Counted from the first letter of the stretch, positions 55,351-63,663 are shown. The stretch is DNA of 64,000 nt from JBBWZH01 sp035544115 (GCA_963714145.1 OY970235.1:3224001-3288000), one strand, 5' to 3'. Notes: generated by a model not told the origin, from the sequence alone. A program made the numbers and translations.

Positions 55351-56253
55351 ATGGATGGAATGGCCGAGCATGTACTGCCCGAGCCCATCGTGCGGATCGC
55401 GGGCGCGCACGAACTCGCCCGCGATCTGGTGCTGATCCCGAACCGGCGGGTGCAGCTGGTGCCGAATATCGGCGTCATCGGCGGCACGCATTCCGTGCTG
55501 GTGGTCGAGACCGGGATGGGGCCGGGCAACGCCGATACCGTGCTGAGGTTCGCCGCCGACTACGCCAACGGCCGCGAGCTGTACCTGACCACGACACATT
55601 TCCATCCCGAGCACGCTTTCGGGGCGCAGGCGTTCGCCGGCGCGGCGACGTTCCTGATCAACCGGGCGCAGGCCGCGGACCTCGCCACGAAGGGCCCCGG
55701 GTACCTCGAGATGTTCAAGGGCCTCGGCGAACCGATCGCCCGGCAGCTGGCGGGCGTCGAGCTGGCCACCCCCGATGTCGTCTACGACAACTCGTACGAC
55801 CTCGATCTGGGCGGCCGGGTGGTGCACCTGCGGGCCACCGGCCGGGCGCACAGCAAGGGCGACCAGGTGGTCACCGTCCCCGACGCCGGGGTGATGTTCA
55901 CCGGCGATCTGGTGGAGGCCGGTCAGTTCGCGATCTTCCCGTGGTTCCCGCCGCACGACACCGACGTGTCGGGCACCCGCTGGATTGCCGTGCTGCAGCG
56001 GCTCGCTGCCGAGAGCCCGCAGGTGGTGGTGCCCGGGCACGGTGATGCCGGCGGGCCGCAGCTGCTGGCCGACGTCCGGGACTATCTCGAACTGCTGCGC
56101 GACGAGACCTGGGTACGCCGGGACTCGGCCATGAGCGAGGAGACCATCGCCGCGGAGGTCTCGGCACTCATGATCGAGCGGCATCCGGAGTGGGCCGGCC
56201 AGGAGTGGATCGAAAAGGGCGTCGGCGGCCTCTGCGCCGAGCACCCCGCCTGA
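55351..56253 (+). CDS. MBL-fold metallo-hydrolase
   Basis: 300 aa. The metal site is THFHPEH near residue 84 (Asp of the usual HxHxDH replaced by Glu), His in GRAHSKGDQVV, Asp in MFTGDLVEAG and His in VVPGHGDAGG. There is no signal peptide. The substrate is unknown; the fold covers lactonases, thioesterases and phosphodiesterases. Start ATG 55351 is used; ATG 55360 three codons later is an alternative. Divergent from lysR across about 125 bp. Confidence 0.82.
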   Translation: MDGMAEHVLPEPIVRIAGAHELARDLVLIPNRRVQLVPNIGVIGGTHSVLVVETGMGPGNADTVLRFAADYANGRELYLTTTHFHPEHAFGAQAFAGAATFLINRAQAADLATKGPGYLEMFKGLGEPIARQLAGVELATPDVVYDNSYDLDLGGRVVHLRATGRAHSKGDQVVTVPDAGVMFTGDLVEAGQFAIFPWFPPHDTDVSGTRWIAVLQRLAAESPQVVVPGHGDAGGPQLLADVRDYLELLRDETWVRRDSAMSEETIAAEVSALMIERHPEWAGQEWIEKGVGGLCAEHPA

Positions 56254-56303
56254 CCGCCGAGACCGCCCGGCCGCCGAGGCCAGCTGCGCCGGAGCGCTGC
56301 CGG

Positions 56304-56309
56304 TAGGAT
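56304..56309 (+). promoter_or_regulatory. -10 box of leaderless vapB-type transcript
   Basis: TAGGAT, 7 nt before ATG 56317, with no ribosome binding site. Confidence 0.55.
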
Positions 56310-56316
56310 ACGGGGC

Positions 56317-56580
56317 ATGAGTGATGCTACTCAGAAGTATTCGATCACTTTGCCGCGCGACATCGCGGAGGCTGCTCGGGCCCGCGGCGGTCAGTCCGGC
56401 CTGTCCGCCTACGTGGCCGCGGCCGTTGCCCGCCAGATCGAGCGGGACAACCTCAACGATCTCATCTCGGTCGCCGAGGCCGAGCACGGACCGATCACCG
56501 ACGAAGAGGTCCAAGCCAAGCGCGACACCTTGCAGCGGGCCCGTGCGCAGCAAGGCACCGCCGACCCGAACGCCGCGTGA
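56317..56580 (+). CDS. Type II antitoxin (VapB-like, ribbon-helix-helix type)
   Basis: 87 aa. The start KYSITLPRDIAEAARARGGQSGLSAYVAAAVARQIERD is a ribbon-helix-helix DNA-binding segment, followed by an acidic tail (AEAEHGPITDEEVQAKRD) that would bind the toxin. It overlaps the PIN-domain gene by 4 bp (GTGA). Leaderless mRNA is likely, with autoregulation by the complex. Confidence 0.82.
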   Translation: MSDATQKYSITLPRDIAEAARARGGQSGLSAYVAAAVARQIERDNLNDLISVAEAEHGPITDEEVQAKRDTLQRARAQQGTADPNAA

Positions 56581-56990
56581 TCCGCACGCCGGCCGTACCG
56601 GGCGGCACGCTGGTCCTGGACAGCGAAGGTCTCGCCAAGGCGGTGCGACGCGACCGCGAGGTCACCGGGTGGCTGGCGCTCGCCCGCGCCGACGACCTGC
56701 GGGTCATTACCAGCGCGGCGACTCTGGTGGAGGTGACCCACCCGCGGATCAACCGACCGGCTCTCGACTGGACGCTGTCGCGCATCGTCGTCGAGCCGGT
56801 CACCGAGGTTGTCGCCCGGCAGGCGGCGGCCCTGCTCGGGGACTCCGGTCTGCACGGTCACAAGCACGCGATCGATGCCATGCTCGCCGCGACCGCACTC
56901 GCTGCCCCCGGCCCGGTCACGGTGCTGACCTCCGACCCGGAGGACCTCCGGGTGCTGTGTGGACGCCGAGCGACCCTGCTCAAGATCTGA
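56577..56990 (+). CDS. PIN-domain toxin (VapC-like)
   Basis: 137 aa. The acidic ribonuclease residues are the Asp of LVLDSEGLAKAV near 15, Glu of AATLVEVTHPR near 50, Asp of HAIDAMLAATAL near 100 and Asp of VLTSDPEDL near 122. VapC toxins cut tRNA or rRNA. The GTG start overlaps the antitoxin stop. It ends 21 bp before the end of a second, convergent toxin-antitoxin locus. Confidence 0.82.
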   Translation: MIRTPAVPGGTLVLDSEGLAKAVRRDREVTGWLALARADDLRVITSAATLVEVTHPRINRPALDWTLSRIVVEPVTEVVARQAAALLGDSGLHGHKHAIDAMLAATALAAPGPVTVLTSDPEDLRVLCGRRATLLKI

Positions 56991-57011
56991 ACGCCCCGCC
57001 GGCGGACGCGC

Positions 57012-57257
57012 TCAGTAGTGGTAGCGGGCCTGGACGATCACCAGTTCGTCGTCCCGCACCGTGTAGACGAGACGGTGCTCCTGGTCGATGCGGCGGGACC
57101 AGTAGCCGGCGAGGTTCCCGCTGAGCCGTTCCGGCTTGCCGGTGCCGGGGTCGCGGCTGGCCTCGGCGATCAGGCGGTTGATCCGGTTGAGCGTCTTGCG
57201 GTCGCCGGACCAGCTGACGTATTCCGCCCAGCCGCTGGTCGTGAAAGCGATCTTCAT
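57012..57257 (-). CDS. yoeB: YoeB-type endoribonuclease toxin (internal start)
   Basis: 81 aa from ATG 57257. MKIAFTTSGWAEYVSWSGDRKTLNRINRLI opens the RelE/YoeB fold, and the C-terminal RRIDQEHRLVYTVRDDELVIVQARYHY carries the catalytic Glu/Arg/His set with the terminal HY. It cuts mRNA at the ribosomal A site. Same frame as the fused antitoxin. Confidence 0.8.
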   Translation of the reverse strand: MKIAFTTSGWAEYVSWSGDRKTLNRINRLIAEASRDPGTGKPERLSGNLAGYWSRRIDQEHRLVYTVRDDELVIVQARYHY

Positions 57258-57500
57258 TCCAGCAGTTCGTGCTTCCCGACCGCGCCCGCGTCCAGTCTGG
57301 GCGATGCTCTCGCGCAGCCGCTCGGCGTTGCGCGGCGACTGCAGCAGGTAGACGGTCTCCTTCAGCGACCGGTACTCGTCGGCGGAGACGAGATACGCGG
57401 TGCCCTTCTTGGACACGATCTCGACCGCCACCTGGTCAGCGTTGACCTCTTCGATGAGCGGAAACAAGCGCTGCCGAGCCTCACTTGCGGTGACGGACAC
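57012..57500 (-). CDS. YefM antitoxin and YoeB toxin fused in one reading frame
   Basis: 162 aa. Residues 1-70 are a Phd/YefM antitoxin (MSVTASEARQRLFPLIEEVN, VEIVSKKGTAYLVSADEYRSLKETVYLL). Residues 82-162 are a complete YoeB toxin. Normally these are separate genes overlapping at ATGA. Here the fusion joint (REARTAG) read one base later gives KHELLE and a TGA at 57256-57254 overlapping the toxin ATG, the usual arrangement. A one-base insertion (or two-base loss) in a GC run near 57275-57290 therefore joined them, or is a sequencing error. The fused antitoxin lacks its normal tail. Confidence 0.75.
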   Translation of the reverse strand: MSVTASEARQRLFPLIEEVNADQVAVEIVSKKGTAYLVSADEYRSLKETVYLLQSPRNAERLRESIAQTGRGRGREARTAGMKIAFTTSGWAEYVSWSGDRKTLNRINRLIAEASRDPGTGKPERLSGNLAGYWSRRIDQEHRLVYTVRDDELVIVQARYHY

Positions 57501-57515
57501 GGGACCCCCTGGGAC

Positions 57516-57527
57516 TCTTGTACGAGA
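57516..57527. promoter_or_regulatory. Candidate YefM operator
   Basis: TCTTGTACGAGA, a near-perfect palindrome 16 bp before the antitoxin start. It carries most of the TGTACA core bound by YefM-YoeB complexes in other bacteria. Confidence 0.5.
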
Positions 57528-57567
57528 TACGGTCCCACCAGCGGGGGGCGGGCCGGGGCGCAGTGCT

Positions 57568-58578
57568 TCAGGTTCCGGGCTCGTCGCCGGTGGGGCGGGT
57601 CGCCAGGGTGGTGCCGAGGGTGGTTCGGGTGTAGAGGACGGAGCGGCCGGCGCGGGCGCGGTATAGCAGGCCGGCCCGGCGCAGGGTGCCGAGGTGGTCG
57701 CTGACCGCGCTGACGGGCAGGTCGAGCTCGCGGGCCAGTTGGGTGGTGCTGGCCGGCGTGCACAGCGCCCGCAGCAGCCGGGCCCGGGTGTGGCCGATCA
57801 GCGCAGCGAGCGCGGCCGGATCGGTCCGGTCGGCGGCCGCGGCGGTGCCCCGGGCCGGGTAGACGACGGCCTTCGGCCCCGGGTCGGCCGTGTGCACGGC
57901 GATCGACGGTCCGTTGTGGACGGACGGGACGAGCAGCAGACCGGCGCCGCCGAGCCGGACGCTGAGCTGGCGGGCGCCGCTGCCGACCTCCAGCCCGCCG
58001 GCCCGCCAGCGAACCCGGGGATGCAGGCTGTCCAGCGCGGCCGCCCAGCCGGCCCGGCTGACCAGGCCGGCCCGATGGGTGAGGTCGCGTTCGCCGATGG
58101 CGCGCAGCCGGGGCCAGTCCGGCGCGAGCAGCTCGTGCCAGGCCGCGTCGAGCGCGTCGGCGAAGTGTGCCACGACCGCCTTGCCGCGCAGCACGGCGCG
58201 GTGGCGGGGGTCGACGACGGGCCGCCGCTCCAGGCATTCGGCGATCTCCCGGCGGGCCACGTCGAGCGGCGTCGCCCGCAACGCGGCCAGCTCCGCCGCG
58301 AACGTCCGCACGGCCGGGGCTGCCAGGCCAGCTGGGGCAGCCGGGTCGGCGAGGAAGAGCGGCCCGGCCTGCTCGGAGTACAGGGCGATCAGCGCGCCGA
58401 ACGCTGGGTCGCGGCGCAGCCGCTGGTATGCCGGCCGGAGCGCGGCGGCCCGGTACGCCGACAGCCGCGGCGCCGGCAGCCCGGCCAGCGTCCGGATCAG
58501 CCCGTCCAGCTCGACCAGCGGGGACAGCGCGAACCGGCTGTGCAGCAGGTCGTCCGCACCGGCCTCGAGTCGGAGCAC
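57568..58578 (-). CDS. DUF5937/ArsR-type helix-turn-helix regulator
   Basis: 336 aa. The N-terminal two thirds (DDLLHSRFALSPLVELDGLIRTLA, HPRVRWRAGGLEV) match the DUF5937 sensory region. The C-terminal winged helix (ALIGHTRARLLRALCTPASTTQLARELDLPVSAVSDHLGTLRRAGLLYRARAGRSVLYTRT) is ArsR-like. The GTG at 58578 is chosen because TAAGGT lies 7 nt upstream (leaderless); the longer GTG at 58587 would overlap that -10 box. Divergent from the DUF885 peptidase. Confidence 0.82.
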   Translation of the reverse strand: MLRLEAGADDLLHSRFALSPLVELDGLIRTLAGLPAPRLSAYRAAALRPAYQRLRRDPAFGALIALYSEQAGPLFLADPAAPAGLAAPAVRTFAAELAALRATPLDVARREIAECLERRPVVDPRHRAVLRGKAVVAHFADALDAAWHELLAPDWPRLRAIGERDLTHRAGLVSRAGWAAALDSLHPRVRWRAGGLEVGSGARQLSVRLGGAGLLLVPSVHNGPSIAVHTADPGPKAVVYPARGTAAAADRTDPAALAALIGHTRARLLRALCTPASTTQLARELDLPVSAVSDHLGTLRRAGLLYRARAGRSVLYTRTTLGTTLATRPTGDEPGT

Positions 58579-58644
58579 GAGCGCCACCTTACGTCCGTGG
58601 CCGGATCAGTCGACCCGGGCCGCACCGCCCCGCAGGCTGGCCGC

Positions 58645-60273
58645 ATGGCCTTCGCTGACCTCGCCGCGGAAATCCTGGACGAACTGCTGGAACGGCAGCC
58701 GGAGCGGGCAACCGAGCTGGGCGACCACCGGTACGACGACCGGCTGTCCGACCACCGCCCGGCGGCGCTGGCCGAGCAGCGCCGGTGGGCCGGCGCCCGG
58801 CTGGCCGACCTCGCGGCGCTCGATCCGCCCCAGTTGCACCCGCAGGACGCGGTGGATGCCGAGATCCTGGCGAACGAGCTGCGGGTCCTGCTGCTCCGGC
58901 TCGGCGAGCACAGCTGGAACCCGCTGCTCGGCAACCCCGGCCGGACGCTGCACACCCTGCTGGCGCGGGACTTCGCACCGCTGCCGGACCGGCTGCGGTC
59001 GCTGGCCGGGCGGCTGCGGGAGGTGCCGGCGTCGCTCGCCGCGGCCAGGGCGACGCTGGGCGCGCTGCCGCGGGTGCATGTGGAGGTCGCGCTCGACCAG
59101 TTCGCCGGCACCCTCGACCTCGTCGGCGGTGGTCTCGACCGGTACCTCGACCAGGCGCCGGCGGCGCGCGGCCCGGTCGACGCGGTGCGCCCGGCGGCGG
59201 TGGCGGCGCTGGCCGAGCACCGCGGCTGGCTGTCCCAGCGGCTGGTCGACCTGGACCGCGACGGCACGTTCCGCGACCCCCGGCTCGGCCCGGACCGCTA
59301 CACCGGGGCGCTCAGCCTGGTGCTGCAGGAGGCGGCCGACCCGGCGGCGATCCTGGCCCGGGCGACCGCCGATCTGGACCGGGCCACCGCCGAGATGACC
59401 GAGCTGGCCGGCGGCCGCGACGTCGCCACCGTGCTGGCCGAACTGGGCGCCGCCGCGGCCCCGGACGGCGCGACCGTACTGCCGCTGTGCCGCGCGGCCG
59501 TCGCCGCGCAGCGGGCCTTCGTCAGTAGCAGCGGCCTGGTCTCCGACGGCGGCGACCCGGTCGAGACGATCGCGATGCCGGAGTTCGAACGCGGCGCCGC
59601 CACCGCGTACTGCGACTGGCCGGGCCCGCTGGAGACCGCCCCGCTGCCCACCTTCATCGCGGTCTCGACCACGCCGGGCGGCTGGCCGCCGGACCGGGTC
59701 GCCGCCTACCACCGCGAGTACAACCGACACATGCTGCAGCTCATCCTCGCCCACGAGGGCTTCCCGGGGCACGCGCTGCAGCTCGCGCACGCCCGGCGCT
59801 TCACCGGGTCCAGCGCGGTCCGGGTGGCGTGCACCTCGGATCTGTTCGTCGAGGGCTGGGCCACCTACGCGCAGCAACTCATGGTCGACCGCGGCTACCC
59901 GGGCGAGGGCGATCGGACCGCGTTGCGGCTGCATCAACTCAAGCTGCAGCTGCGCTGGATCACCAACGCGATCGCCGACATCCGGGTGCACTGCGAGCAC
60001 CTCGCACCGGCGGCGACCGCCGAGCTGGTCGCCCGGTACGCCTTCCAGGGGCCGGTGGCCGCGGCCCGGCGGTGGCGCAGTGCCGTCCTCACCCCGGCCC
60101 AGCTGCCCGCCTACTACCTGGGCAACATCGGGATCACCGACCTGGCCGCCGACCTGCGCGCCGACCGTCCAGAGTGGACGGACCGGCAGCTGCACGACGT
60201 GCTGCTCGGGCACGGCAGCCCGGCCGTCCGGCACGTCCGTACCCTGCTCGGTCTGGCGCCGCGGCCGGCCTGA
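58645..60273 (+). CDS. DUF885-family metallopeptidase-like protein
   Basis: 542 aa, mostly helical, no signal peptide. The zinc-type motif LILAHEGFPGHALQLAHARR (HExGxxGH) lies near residue 370, followed by DLFVEGWATYAQQLM. These are the two conserved blocks of DUF885 carboxypeptidase-like proteins. The N-terminal part starts MAFADLAAEILDELLERQPERATELGDHRYDDRLSD. Likely a cytosolic peptidase; specificity unknown. It is divergent from the HTH regulator across 66 bp. Confidence 0.82.
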   Translation: MAFADLAAEILDELLERQPERATELGDHRYDDRLSDHRPAALAEQRRWAGARLADLAALDPPQLHPQDAVDAEILANELRVLLLRLGEHSWNPLLGNPGRTLHTLLARDFAPLPDRLRSLAGRLREVPASLAAARATLGALPRVHVEVALDQFAGTLDLVGGGLDRYLDQAPAARGPVDAVRPAAVAALAEHRGWLSQRLVDLDRDGTFRDPRLGPDRYTGALSLVLQEAADPAAILARATADLDRATAEMTELAGGRDVATVLAELGAAAAPDGATVLPLCRAAVAAQRAFVSSSGLVSDGGDPVETIAMPEFERGAATAYCDWPGPLETAPLPTFIAVSTTPGGWPPDRVAAYHREYNRHMLQLILAHEGFPGHALQLAHARRFTGSSAVRVACTSDLFVEGWATYAQQLMVDRGYPGEGDRTALRLHQLKLQLRWITNAIADIRVHCEHLAPAATAELVARYAFQGPVAAARRWRSAVLTPAQLPAYYLGNIGITDLAADLRADRPEWTDRQLHDVLLGHGSPAVRHVRTLLGLAPRPA

Positions 60274-60301
60274 GCGGCAGCCGGTACCAACCGCAGCTCG
60301 A

Positions 60302-60365
60302 TGTAAAAGATTCTGGACACCAGGTCAAACATTGGCTACCTTGACGGTGTCAAAGATTCTGTACA
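60302..60365. promoter_or_regulatory. Paired 18-bp operator-like repeats upstream of the HTH operon
   Basis: TGTNAAAGATTCTGNACA occurs at 60302-60319 and 60348-60365, 46 bp apart. Each is an imperfect dyad (TGT/ACA ends, AGA/TCT inside). TTGAC-GGT-GTCAA (60341-60353) partly overlaps the second copy. The second copy ends 13 bp before the GTG of the membrane protein gene. Confidence 0.6.
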
Positions 60366-60378
60366 TCGGAGGCTGGCA

Positions 60379-60807
60379 GTGACGCACGAGGAGAAGCGGG
60401 CGTGGATCCGGCTGGTCGTCGCCGTGCTGGCGTACGCCGCGTACGTGATCACCATCCTGAGCCGCGTGGACGGCCGCCCGCTGCGTGACGTGCCGTACGC
60501 GACCACCCTGCTGTGGACCGTCGGCGCGGCGATCGCCGCCTCGATCGTGGTCGAGATCGCGATCGGCGTGGTGACCCCGCGGGCGTCCCGGGCCAGCGAC
60601 GTGCGCGACCGGGAGATCGGGCGGCTCGGCGAGTCCACCGGTCAGGCGTTCGTCGTCATCGGCGCGCTCGCCGCGATGCTGATGGCGATGGCCGACTGGC
60701 ACCGGTTCTGGATCGCCAACGTGATCTACCTCTGCTTCGTGCTGTCGTCGATCCTCGGCGGCGTCACCAAGGTCGTCGTGTACCGCAGGAGCTTTCCGCA
60801 GTGGTGA
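60379..60807 (+). CDS. Small four-helix membrane protein
   Basis: 142 aa, function not recognised. Four hydrophobic segments: about 9-27, 42-65, 88-107 and 110-130. Polar N-terminus MTHEEKRAWIRL. GTG start preceded by GGAGG. It is followed by an Xre-type regulator overlapping by 4 bp, a pairing frequently seen for small membrane proteins controlled by short HTH proteins. Confidence 0.72.
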   Translation: MTHEEKRAWIRLVVAVLAYAAYVITILSRVDGRPLRDVPYATTLLWTVGAAIAASIVVEIAIGVVTPRASRASDVRDREIGRLGESTGQAFVVIGALAAMLMAMADWHRFWIANVIYLCFVLSSILGGVTKVVVYRRSFPQW

Positions 60808-61034
60808 AGCCGACGCGGGTCACCAACCGCATCCGCGCGCTGCGCTTCGCCCACGGCGAGATGACCCAGGCCGACCTCGCCGAGCGCATCGGGGTGACCC
60901 GGCAGACCGTCATCGCCATCGAACAGGGCCGGTACTCCCCGACCCTGGAGATGGCATTCCGGATCGCCGGAGTGTTCGGCGTCCGGATCGACGACGTATT
61001 CCAGTATCCCGACTCCCCCGAGGGGACGACATGA
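60804..61034 (+). CDS. Xre/Cro-type helix-turn-helix regulator
   Basis: 76 aa: NRIRALRFAHGEMTQADLAERIGVTRQTVIAIEQGRYSPTLEMAFRIAGVFGVRIDDVFQYP, a complete single HTH of the YozG-like group. It overlaps the membrane-protein gene (GTGA) and the oxidoreductase (ATGA), so the three form a coupled operon. The paired repeats at 60302 and 60348 are its best candidate sites. Confidence 0.85.
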   Translation: MKPTRVTNRIRALRFAHGEMTQADLAERIGVTRQTVIAIEQGRYSPTLEMAFRIAGVFGVRIDDVFQYPDSPEGTT

Positions 61035-62005
61035 AGGCGATCGTTCAGGACGCGTACGGCCCGGCCGACCGGCTCGAACTGCGGGACATCGACCAACCCA
61101 CGCCCGGCGCCGGCGAGGTGCTCCTCGAGGTACGGGCCGCCGGCGTCGACCCGGGCGTGTGGATCTTCATGACCGGTCAGCCGTACCTGGTGCGGGTCGC
61201 GTCCGGGCTGCGCCGGCCGAAGGTGCGGGTGCGCGGCCGGGCCGTGGCCGGGGTGGTGGCGGCGGTCGGCGCCGGGGTGACCGGCCTCCGGCCCGGGGAC
61301 GAGGTGTACGGCACCTGCGGCAGCGGGTCGTTCGCCGAGTACGCGACCGCGCGGCAGGACCGGCTGGCGGCGAAGCCGGCGAGCCTCTCGTTCGAGCAGG
61401 CCGCGGCGGTGCCGATCTCCGGCGTGACGGCGCTGCAGGCGGTCCGCGACTGCGGCCAGGTGCAGCCGGGGCAGCGGGTGATGGTCATCGGCGCGGCCGG
61501 CGGGGTCGGGTCGTTCGCGCTGCAGATCGCCATCGGGCTCGGCGCCCGGGTGACCGGCGTGTGCGGCCCGGCAACGGCCGACCTGGTGCGGTCCCTCGGC
61601 GCCGACGAGGTCATCGACTACACCAGCGCGGAGATCGACCGCGACGGAGCACGGCATGACGTCGTCATCGACACCGCCGGAGACCGCCCGCTCAGCCTGC
61701 TGCGGCGGGCCCTGACCGCACGCGGCACGCTGGTGCTGGTCGGCGGCCGGTACTACCACGGTCGGCTGCTCGGCGGCTACGGCCGCCAGCTGCGGGCGCC
61801 CTTCGTCTCGATGTTCACCGGCCAGCGGCTGCGCAGCCTGGCCGGCCGGGAACGCGCGGCCGAACTCGACGACCTGAGCCGGCTGATCGAGTCCGGCACC
61901 GTCCGGCCGGTGATCGACCGCAGTTACCCGCTCACCGATGCCGCCGACGCGATGCGGCACCTCACCGCGGGCCACGCCGCCGGGAAGATCGTCGTCACGG
62001 TGTGA
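61031..62005 (+). CDS. NAD(P)-dependent medium-chain oxidoreductase
   Basis: 324 aa. GroES-like N-terminus (GEVLLEVRAAGVDPGVWIFMTGQPY, VRGRAVAGVVAAVGAGVTGLRPGDEVYG) and Rossmann motif VIGAAGGVGSFALQIAIGLGARVTGV near residue 155. The catalytic zinc ligands are not evident. Probably a reductase of quinones or enones. Third gene of the membrane/HTH operon. Its 3' end overlaps the convergent racemase gene by 11 bp. Confidence 0.85.
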   Translation: MKAIVQDAYGPADRLELRDIDQPTPGAGEVLLEVRAAGVDPGVWIFMTGQPYLVRVASGLRRPKVRVRGRAVAGVVAAVGAGVTGLRPGDEVYGTCGSGSFAEYATARQDRLAAKPASLSFEQAAAVPISGVTALQAVRDCGQVQPGQRVMVIGAAGGVGSFALQIAIGLGARVTGVCGPATADLVRSLGADEVIDYTSAEIDRDGARHDVVIDTAGDRPLSLLRRALTARGTLVLVGGRYYHGRLLGGYGRQLRAPFVSMFTGQRLRSLAGRERAAELDDLSRLIESGTVRPVIDRSYPLTDAADAMRHLTAGHAAGKIVVTV

Positions 62006-62726
62006 CCGGTCCGGCCAGGGCGGCCCGCCGCGGCGCGGAGGCCAGCGCGGTGTGCAGCCACTTGGTCATGGTCACGGCATCCCAGACGGGGCGGCCGGTG
62101 CGGGCCTGGACGGCGACGGCGTACGGCGGCAGGTTGGCGCACTCCAGGACGAAGGCGCCGACCGACGGGTCGCGGTCCAGGACGCGGGCGCAGCGGTCGG
62201 TGACCTGGCGCCGTACCTCCGCCACGTCCAACGACGAACCGTTGCCGCCGACGATGCAGGGATAGAACGCCTCGCAGTCCTCCAGGCCGGTCAGCACCAC
62301 CCGGGCCTGCTCGGGTGCGCTGACGCCGGCGCCGGTCAGGTGTCGACCGGTCAGCGTGGCCGCGTTCGCGGTGACCACGCAGACCCGGGCCGAGCCGGGC
62401 AACGACCGCAGCACCATCGGGATCTGCATCAGGCTGGAGCTGAGCAGCGGCACCGGGAGGGCCGCGGCCAGTTCCGGCTGCAGGATGGCGAGGAACCCGC
62501 AGGTCGTCACGACCCCCGCGGCGCCGCGGTCGACCAGCCGCCGGGCGGCCGCGACGAACCGGTCCAGCAGCCCGGCGGATTCCTGCTCGACCACCGACGC
62601 CGCGGTGGCGCCGGGCACCATCTCGTACAGCACCGGGAAGCCGAAGGTGCGCGGGTTGCCCACGTCGCCCAGCGGGCGGGGTATCCGCGCGTCGAGCATC
62701 AGCACCCCGATGGCGGTGTCCAGCAT
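61995..62726 (-). CDS. Aspartate/glutamate (hydantoin)-racemase family protein
   Basis: 243 aa. The two catalytic cysteines expected in the family are in VVTTCGFLAIL near residue 77 and VLECANLPPYA near 200. The N-terminus IGVLMLDARIPRPLGDVGNPRTFGFPV is typical of the less studied branch. ATG 62726 is preceded by GGAGGG. It is adjacent to an amino-acid ABC transporter on the same strand (25 bp), suggesting racemisation of an imported amino acid or related compound. Confidence 0.78.
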   Translation of the reverse strand: MLDTAIGVLMLDARIPRPLGDVGNPRTFGFPVLYEMVPGATAASVVEQESAGLLDRFVAAARRLVDRGAAGVVTTCGFLAILQPELAAALPVPLLSSSLMQIPMVLRSLPGSARVCVVTANAATLTGRHLTGAGVSAPEQARVVLTGLEDCEAFYPCIVGGNGSSLDVAEVRRQVTDRCARVLDRDPSVGAFVLECANLPPYAVAVQARTGRPVWDAVTMTKWLHTALASAPRRAALAGPVTP

Positions 62727-62751
62727 GCGTTCGGCCCTCCGGGTCGCGAGG

Positions 62752-63663
62752 TCAGTAGTCGAGGACGGAGTGCAGGAACGCGCGGGTCCGCGGCGACCGC
62801 GGCGCCGAGAACACGGTCGCCGGCGGCCCTTCCTCGACCACCTCGCCGTGGTCGAACATCACGACCCGGTCGGAGATCTCCCGGGCGAACCGCATCTCGT
62901 GGGTGACGATCAGGGTGGTGATATCGGTCTCGGTGGTCAGCGTGCGGACGACTTCGAGAACCTCGCCGATGAGCTCCGGGTCCAGCGCGGAGGTGATCTC
63001 GTCCAGCAGCAGGATCCTCGGCCGCAGTGTCAGGGCGCGGGCGATGGCGACCCGCTGCTGCTGGCCGCCGGACAGCTCGCCCGGGTAGGCGCCGGCCTTC
63101 GCGGCGAGCCCGACCAGGCCGAGGTGTTCCCGGGCCAGCCCGGCGGCGTCCGATTTGGACAGTCCGAGCACGCTGCGCGGGGCCAGCGTCAGGTTGTCCA
63201 GCACGGTCATGTGCGGGAAGAGGTTGAAGTGCTGGAAGACCATGCCCAGCGCCCGGGCCTGCCGGCGGGCCTGGGCCGGCGGCAGCGGCCTGCGGCCGGC
63301 CGGGTCGGCGTACACGATGCTGGTGCCGAAGATCCGGATGTCGCCGCCGGTCGGGCGGTCGAGCAGCATCGCCAGCCGCAGCACGGTGGTCTTGCCCGAC
63401 CCGCTCGGGCCGATCAGCGTGACCGTCTCCCCCGGCCGGACGGACAGGATGAAGCCGTTCAGGACGACCGCGTCGCCGAACCGCTTGGTCACCGCGTCGA
63501 ACTCGACCGCCGGGACGGTCGCCACCCCCGCCGTCCCGGCCGGATCGGCCGCCGGCTCCATCGGCTCGCCCCGGTCACCCGCCGGCCCGGCCGCCGGCCG
63601 CGCCGGGCCGGCCTGCCCGGCCGTCACTGCCGCGGGCAGCGTTGTCGGGTCAGAATCCGCCAC
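62752..63663 (-). CDS. Amino-acid ABC transporter ATP-binding protein (GlnQ-like)
   Basis: 303 aa. An Ala/Pro-rich N-terminal extension of about 50 residues precedes the ATPase: Walker A GPSGSGKTT near 85, signature LSGGQQQRVAIARAL, Walker B ILLLDEITSALDPE (Pro of the usual DEPTS replaced by Ile), H-loop VTHEMRFA. PHMTVLDNLTLAP is characteristic of polar amino-acid importers. The GTG start overlaps the upstream permease by 14 bp. Confidence 0.88.
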   Translation of the reverse strand: MADSDPTTLPAAVTAGQAGPARPAAGPAGDRGEPMEPAADPAGTAGVATVPAVEFDAVTKRFGDAVVLNGFILSVRPGETVTLIGPSGSGKTTVLRLAMLLDRPTGGDIRIFGTSIVYADPAGRRPLPPAQARRQARALGMVFQHFNLFPHMTVLDNLTLAPRSVLGLSKSDAAGLAREHLGLVGLAAKAGAYPGELSGGQQQRVAIARALTLRPRILLLDEITSALDPELIGEVLEVVRTLTTETDITTLIVTHEMRFAREISDRVVMFDHGEVVEEGPPATVFSAPRSPRTRAFLHSVLDY

